Of a stretch of 64,000 nt of DNA, positions 58,442 to 64,000 are shown piece by piece (the first letter of the stretch is position 1; every line of letters starts with the position of its first letter). A program made the position numbers and the translations under genes. The stretch spans positions 15,229,501 to 15,293,500 of the forward strand of contig CM045731.1 in the NCBI GenBank assembly GCA_024760905.1. Reading direction: 5' to 3'. Source of the stretch: Plotosus lineatus. Lineage: Eukaryota; Chordata; Actinopteri; Siluriformes; Plotosidae. The notes below the pieces were generated by a model. That model did not search any database and was not told the origin of the DNA. It worked only from the letters and a program-made list of their open reading frames with translations.

Positions 58442-58663
58442 CCATTCAGGCTCACTCCTGGGGAAATTTGTAACTGTCCATTTGCCTAAAGTGTACGTCT
58501 TTGGAAGATAAGAGGAAGTTGAAGCACCTGGAGAAAACCTATACATCCACAAGGAGAAAATCCTAACTCCACACAGAAACACCCTCGTCAAGGCCAGGAC
58601 TCGAACAAAGGACCTTCTTGCCATGAGGAACACATGATAACTACCACACCATCATGTCGCCGG
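58275..58663 (-). mobile_element. DANA/Mermaid-type SINE in lectin intron 1 (copy B)
   Basis: More complete than its partner: it retains the TGTACGTCTTTGGAAGATAA block. Contains (AC)n at about 58,391-58,438. Confidence 0.65.
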
Positions 58664-59411
58664 ATTTTTTATAATATTAGTTCAGGGTGACTTTTCAAAC
58701 ACACACACACACACCTCACCTGTTAAAAATGGGAGGATGAACAGATGTAGCTCCATCACTGATGTTTTAAAATTCACTAAGAAATAAGAAATGTGATTAA
58801 AAACAGTGATTCAGTACAAATAATATCAGCACATACCACATCACCATACATCATTATACATCACTACAAATCACTACGTACAACATTGTACATCACGACA
58901 CATGTTTGGTATTACATCACTACGGTATCACTTGGCTCTTTTAAGTTTCTTCATTCATTTTTTTTTTTTTTTCATTTTTCGAACCGCCGAATTCTACTAG
59001 GATCATGAGACTGCTGGAGTTTATCTCAGACTGTGACATGGGAGGAAACCATACTCTGTTAAAAGCTGCAATAATTAAATACAGCTGCAAAAATATTCCC
59101 AACTTCTGAAAAATCAAATGTTTAATGCTGTATTGTAAATTGTAATGAAATGTAAAAGGCTGTTGCTAATTTGCATTCACTTTGCAAGCTAGTTTCCCAA
59201 GTGTTAGGAATGTGATATGGTACACAAGCAATGTAAATATTACATCCATATATAGTTTTGGAAATGTTTGTGTCAAATGTCCTCAAACATCTGGACATTA
59301 TCTTTAAAAATAGCAGTGTGAAGACAACATTGTGAGTGTTGAGCTCACCGGGGTGATAAAAACCCGACGGGATAAAACAAACTTTGAGGTTGTTGAGGTG
59401 TCAAATGCCTG

Positions 59412-59725
59412 TTGGTAAGGTACTGGATCACTGATCCCAAGGTTCAAGCCCACTATCAATGGGTTGTCACTGCCTCCCCCCACCAGGTGCAGCTAACTGG
59501 GTTAGCAAAAGTCGGCCATATCTCTCACTGTTCATGATGAGAGGCATGTAAAAGAACCATTGCTGACTTTTGTCAAGAATAGGCTGCATAGCAATCAGCA
59601 TGCTTCTGACTGGCGAAGGGTCCAGAGTGTACTCTACCCTCGCTCCGAGTTGGCTGAGATGGGCGCCAATCTTGCCATGATCCTAATTAGGATTAAGCGG
59701 TGGAGAAAATAAATGAATTAATGAC
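59412..59725 (+). mobile_element. Older tRNA-derived SINE, tail type 1
   Basis: A diverged full-length copy. Copy A keeps only the tail (about 27,000-27,090). Confidence 0.7.
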
Positions 59726-59924
59726 ATCTGGACATCATCATTAAAAATAGCAGTGTGTGTGACGATGATGTTCTGTGTATTGAGTATTGAGAGATCAGCT
59801 GGGTTACAGCGGGGTGGTAAACACCCGATGGGATAAAACAGACTTTGAGGTTGTTCCATTTATCTTCAGACATGTACAGAAAACATTCTCATTTTAATTG
59901 GCTGACATGTTTTACCTGTCATGG

Positions 59925-60235
59925 TAAAGGTAAAGTCTGTTGAGTTTTTACACCCAAGCTTCATCAGGCTGGCACTTATCCCCAGTTTCTGTAGCGCATG
60001 AAGAAACCAGGAGTTCAACTCCCCCTGGATGGGATGCTAGTCCATCACAGGTTACCTTCCCAGTATATTGTTACTGGTACCCATTTATACTGCTGGGTGA
60101 ACAGAAGCACACTTGTGGTTGAGACCTTGCCCAGGGGTCTTAGCACAGTGAGGATCTCAGTGGGATTCGAACTCACAACCTCCAATCTCCCAATCATGAG
60201 CACAGCACCCGAACCACTACGTCACTGGTCCCCTC
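59925..60235 (-). mobile_element. Second tRNA-derived SINE family, another copy
   Basis: Same structure as 10,890-11,175, including GTTCGAATCCC as B box and TAAAGGTAAAGTCTGTTGAG at the far end. Confidence 0.7.
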
Positions 60236-60511
60236 ACCTGACATGAGCATGTGCTAATTCCATTAACCAATCAGAGTGAGATTTTTAACATGTTTAAATT
60301 TAAAGGCACATCCTCCCCAAAATCAATCCGTGATATTTGTTGACAAATGTACACAGTGGGGGAAAAGCTTAAAAACTAATTTTAAGTTAAATAGCTAGAT
60401 AAGTAAAAATCTTTACTCAAGTGTATTGACAATAACACTGAGCAACGTCCAAATGAAACCTGCCCATATCCACTGCCCAAAACAACCCAAAGTTCTTTTT
60501 TTTTTTTCTTT

Positions 60512-60754
60512 TCACAAGAAACTGTGCTTTAACACCCATTTCCTGTCCATCTTTTCCTTGTGGATGGGCCACACGGCTCCACTATTAAGCCATTTTTGTG
60601 ACATCATACTACAGACCCATGTTCTGAGACCACTGACACCTCTTTCAGCTTGAGCTGATGAAACAGGAACAACAAGAAGCAACCTGTGTTTCAACTTCAT
60701 CAAACAGGTCACGGAGCACCGAATACATTCCCTGAAGACCAGCAATGACGTCAC
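60512..60754 (-). mobile_element. hAT transposase C-terminal remnant (copy B)
   Basis: The frame reads LLLVVPVSSAQAERGVSGLR, closer to the hAT dimerisation consensus than the copy A version. Confidence 0.45.
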
Positions 60755-61468
60755 TGCTGGACTGGAAATGATCTCGTCTGTAGTCTGTGTTCTCCTATAA
60801 GGGAAACATCGACAGTTTCCACGTTCACTGTATTAAACTGATGAGTGGAAATGTTGGGGTGAATGCGGGAGTTCAGGTGAACGCTGCTCTGGGTCCTGTG
60901 GTCAGTACTTGCATCTTCACTGCTGATTATTTCGGATTATTGAGACTATTCAAGACTCACAGCTCAGCCGGTTTCCCTTCATTCAGCTCTAAACTCAGCA
61001 GTGGTTTTCCAGTGACAATAACACCAGGAAATATTTTATACATTCGAGATTTTTATGACTGTAGTAATCCTCAGAGCTTTATTTTCAGTTCATTTTAACT
61101 CACTGGTTATGTAATGTGCTTCATCATTAATTATTTTCATCTTCTAATATTTCACAGTGTAAAACCCTTTGAGATGTTTCAGTGGGAGTGAGAAAGTGTT
61201 GTATAAATAAAGATCCCACAGCATTCGACTCTCCAGTGGAAATCAGTCAGTGCTTCTGGGTCTTCTGCTGTAGTCTGTGGTTCTAAAACCTCGATCCGTG
61301 AGTGTGTTTTGAACTGGAATCTCCTGCTGGTGCGAAGATCTGTGTACAGCCCTGCTCTAAACAACACACATCTACTAAACACATTCAATAGCTGCTTGGC
61401 GGGCTGGAGAAAACCTTATTGAGTGTGAGGAAATAAGTGACGAATTTCAGTAAAGTACTGAAACATAC

Positions 61469-61572
61469 CTGAAATACGGAGCTGATCGGTCGATGTTGGA
61501 GATTTGAGATACTGTTGTTTATTGTCTGTCAGAGAAATCTGTCAGCTTCAGACTGAGTTACTGTTTATATTC
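61469..61572 (-). promoter_or_regulatory. Candidate promoter and leader exon of the second lectin copy
   Basis: The same layout as at 28,510: an ATATAAA box at 61,564-61,570 and a GTATGT donor immediately below 61,469, in front of the lectin copy starting at 58,756. Confidence 0.45.
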
Positions 61573-62099
61573 TTATATTATAAGTTTGAGGACTAAATGC
61601 ATTGAAACACCTCCTCCTTTTTAATTTACAAAACAGATTGCATGTAAATCAAAGATGGGTGGGGCATGATTGAAAACCCCCATGAACAACAGCACACTGT
61701 AGATGTTTCCTCTTTAGTGTTGAATTAGAAAAATCACTATGAAGTTCAGTTTTTATTGTAAAACCAATAAAGCACAAATGGTGCTGCATGAAGGTGTCAT
61801 GTGATGACTGAGGCTTGCGATGGTGTGGATGCATTTGTAAATAAAAGGGTTCAAAGGTACAAATCAATCAGAAAATCCAAAACACAGTGCAATGTTTATT
61901 ATTGAGGGGCAGGCAGAGATCAAATGATCAGACAGACAGCATATCAGATATAATTCAAACTCAGAGTTGCAAAAGCAGGCGGAGATCATCCCAGATAGTC
62001 CCTGATAATTCGTGGTTGATGTACTGTGTATTTGAATGAAATGGCAGATAGGCCGTGTTAGTTCTTCGTTGACAAGTATTATGGATTCGGCAGAGAATT

Positions 62100-62700
62100 G
62101 GGAACTGTGAAATTAACAGGGTTGCACACAGTAAACTTTTCCTATCTTGAGTGTGAAGAAAAAAGTGAAGTATTTCAGTAAAGTACTGAAACACAACAGT
62201 GATCAATGTTAAATGTCTAAAACTGAGTGTATATCAGTGGAATCTGTGGGCGGTGGTGGTCTGGTGGGAAGGCGTTGGATCATTGATCCCAAGGTTGGGG
62301 ACTCACTTTCAATGGGTTGTCACTGCCCCCCTACCCCCCTACCCCAATGCAGCTAACTGGGTTATGATAGGTTGGCTATGTCCCACTGTCTATGATTTGA
62401 GGCATGTAAAAGAACCATAGCTGACTTTCGTCGAGAGTAGGCTGCATTTCTGCCCTGTGATGGCCTGGCGAGCTGTCCAGGGTGAATGAAATCCCAGATA
62501 GACCTTGTTAATTCTTGGTTGGCGAGTATTATAGACTTGGCAGAAATTTGGTAACTGTTAAATGAACAAGGTTGCACACAGAAAACCTTTCCTTTATTGC
62601 CTGTGAAGAGCTTACTGAAGTATTTCAGTAAAGTACTGAAACATACCTGAAACATCACGGTGATCGATGCTGAATGTCTTAAATTGAGTGTCTATCAGAG
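62100..62700 (-). repeat. Two further copies of the lectin-leader sequence (copy B)
   Basis: These correspond to 29,440-29,965. The donor is retained at 62,647 and lost near 62,185. A degraded SINE lies between them (about 62,245-62,490). Confidence 0.5.
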
Positions 62701-64000
62701 AAATCTATTATTTTAAGTTTCGCAACAAAATATACACGACTTTTCTATCCTCTTCTTTAAAAAAAAAAAAAAAAAACATTATCACCATGACCCATGCTCA
62801 GGTGGATTGGATATTTATTTGCTTTAAAATCTGAATTTGTAAGTTTGGTAATGACTATGCACAAAATTTGAATGGATTTAGAACCCGTCTGATTCAGAGT
62901 GGGAGAGGTTCCTCAAGCCTACACAGGATTGTCCCCATTTGAATTAATTTATGTTGGAAGGTAAGCACAATGGCATGTATGTCATACAAAAAAAATGAGA
63001 CAAGGAACATTCATAAAAGGTAAAAATCAAAATTAAATAAATTAACAAACCTCCACAATATAAATGAGTGAACACATGACAATTTGCTATAGTTGCAGGT
63101 ACACGAAAGATAAGAATGGTGCCCAGCTAATGGAATCTCCTCCGTTCTTTTTCACTACCCATGTCAAGTTCTAAGCTACTTACAAGATAAGGCTGGTCCT
63201 TTGAGTTCCCATTCTGAGTGGGAGAAGGCATCTATGAGCTTCAGCAAACTGATGAAGATGATGAACTTCAAACATATTACTTTAATCTTCTAAAGCAGTT
63301 CTGGGGAGAGCAGAGCTGGGACTGGAGGTTAGTAAAAATGCAACCAGCTTGACCCTTGTTCCCTATGGAAGCCATCCCTTGCAGTTTCTGAGAGCACAGG
63401 TTGCCTAGTTGCAGGAGGTGTTTGGACTGACCTCATAGAACACCACAGTGAGATTGCTCCAGGCGTGGTTGTATGCCAAAGCACCAACATACAAATAAAA
63501 TGTTTTGGGATTACTTTTAGACTGTGGCATCTGCAACATCTCAAGGCGGTCCTGAGATCACCGAGATGGACAGAGAGCACAGAAAACCCAAACAGCTGTT
63601 TAACTGAGTGGTTAAAGTAGGGTACCTATGCTTACATTTACGTCAAAGGCAGATGTGTTCCCAAATTGATAAGATGAGCTGCAGTTGAGGCCTGCATATT
63701 TCTACAGAACAACAACAAAAAAAAAATTAGGGCAGTTCCTGGGGATGACCACCAATGAAGGCTTGTACTTAGTTTTGTGAACTTTAGCAGCCCAGTGGAT
63801 GGAGTTGTGTGAATGGGTTTTCTTCCAGGTAAAGGCAGTTTGTGTTTTTGTGTGTGTGTGTCCCTCTTCTGCAGGCAGATGTGTTACAGAAAGGACTTGG
63901 GCCATCTTATTCCAGGTGGTGAAGACATGTTCTCCTTGCAGGAAAGCTCATACAGCATTATGGAGAAGGAGTGTCTGTTCTTCAGGTGAGTGATCTTCAC

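Larger units (their letters stand above)
55991..58756 (-). pseudogene. Second C-type lectin gene copy with a premature stop in lectin domain 2
   Basis: Exons matching the intact copy are 58,720-58,756, 57,863-58,240, 56,508?-56,840, 56,309-56,400 and 55,991-56,095, with the same GT-AG sites and phases. Exon 3 ends at the donor near 56,508. The exon 3 tryptophan codon at residue 201 of the intact copy is TGA here (56,653-56,655), with no compensating indel between the acceptor and this point. The protein would end inside lectin domain 2 after a complete domain 1. Exon 1 differs (MELHLFILPFLTG); exon 2 differs by one residue (A33T). Exons 4 and 5 are open and end in FHKKKKED and TAA. Either this is a recent pseudogene, or it makes a single-domain secreted lectin if the message escapes nonsense-mediated decay. 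Two SINEs sit in the intron between exons 2 and 3. Confidence 0.85.
33155..64000. repeat. Tandem segmental duplication, copy B
   Basis: This is the direct repeat of copy A in the same order and orientation. Matched anchors (A/B) are 2,504/36,407, 5,344/39,985, 8,640/42,530, 11,399/43,972, 13,381/46,094, 20,393/46,411, 23,621/55,991, 26,129/58,756, 28,510/61,469 and 31,983/63,950. Insertions specific to B explain most changes of offset. Confidence 0.9.

Overview
The window is vertebrate nuclear DNA, almost certainly from a teleost fish. Supporting this are long (AC)n and (TC)n microsatellites, spliced C-type lectin genes with GT-AG introns, tRNA-derived SINEs whose tails resemble zebrafish DANA-type SINEs, RTE and Rex3-like LINEs, a teleost/lamprey-type Tc1 transposon, hAT and pogo/Tigger-like DNA transposons, and a young endogenous retrovirus. 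I cannot name the species. Almost every long open frame is either transposon coding sequence or a microsatellite read as protein.

Layout: the window is two direct tandem copies of one unit of roughly 32-33 kb. Copy A runs from before base 1 to about 33,150. Copy B runs from about 33,155 to beyond the right edge. Position 7 aligns with 33,161, lectin start 26,129 with 58,756, and 31,983 with about 63,950. Order and orientation are kept; the offset drifts from 33,154 to about 31,970 because each copy took its own insertions. Each unit holds two related leader-type exons on the minus strand (about 2.5 and 11.4 kb in A; 36.4 and 44.0 kb in B), a minus-strand gene for a secreted protein with two C-type lectin domains, and upstream of it (higher coordinates) a cluster of lectin-leader repeats.

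Genes: lectin A (23,621-26,129) has five coding exons, intact splice sites and 313 codons. Lectin B (55,991-58,756) keeps every exon and splice site but has a TGA at codon 201 in the second lectin domain. The first lectin-domain exon is almost identical in the two copies (3 differences in 378 bp by eye), while the second differs at about 24 of 333 positions, which suggests local gene conversion.

Copy-specific insertions: A alone carries the 6.7-kb retrovirus (13,672-20,372), a 1.3-kb hAT element (9,019-10,327), two pogo-like elements and several SINEs. B alone carries a Rex3 copy, an RTE copy, a four-level nest (hAT containing a small inverted-repeat element, a SINE and Tc1; 37,096-39,982) and a roughly 7-kb pile of broken retroelements (47,764-54,905). 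Because each copy supplies the empty site of the other's insertions, target-site duplications and insertion order can be read directly. The most interesting signals are the tandem unit with gene conversion in the lectin, one SINE family carrying two different 3' tails (one matching the local RTE LINE), the very young but internally deleted retrovirus, and a 112-bp-arm palindrome that has decayed differently in the two copies.
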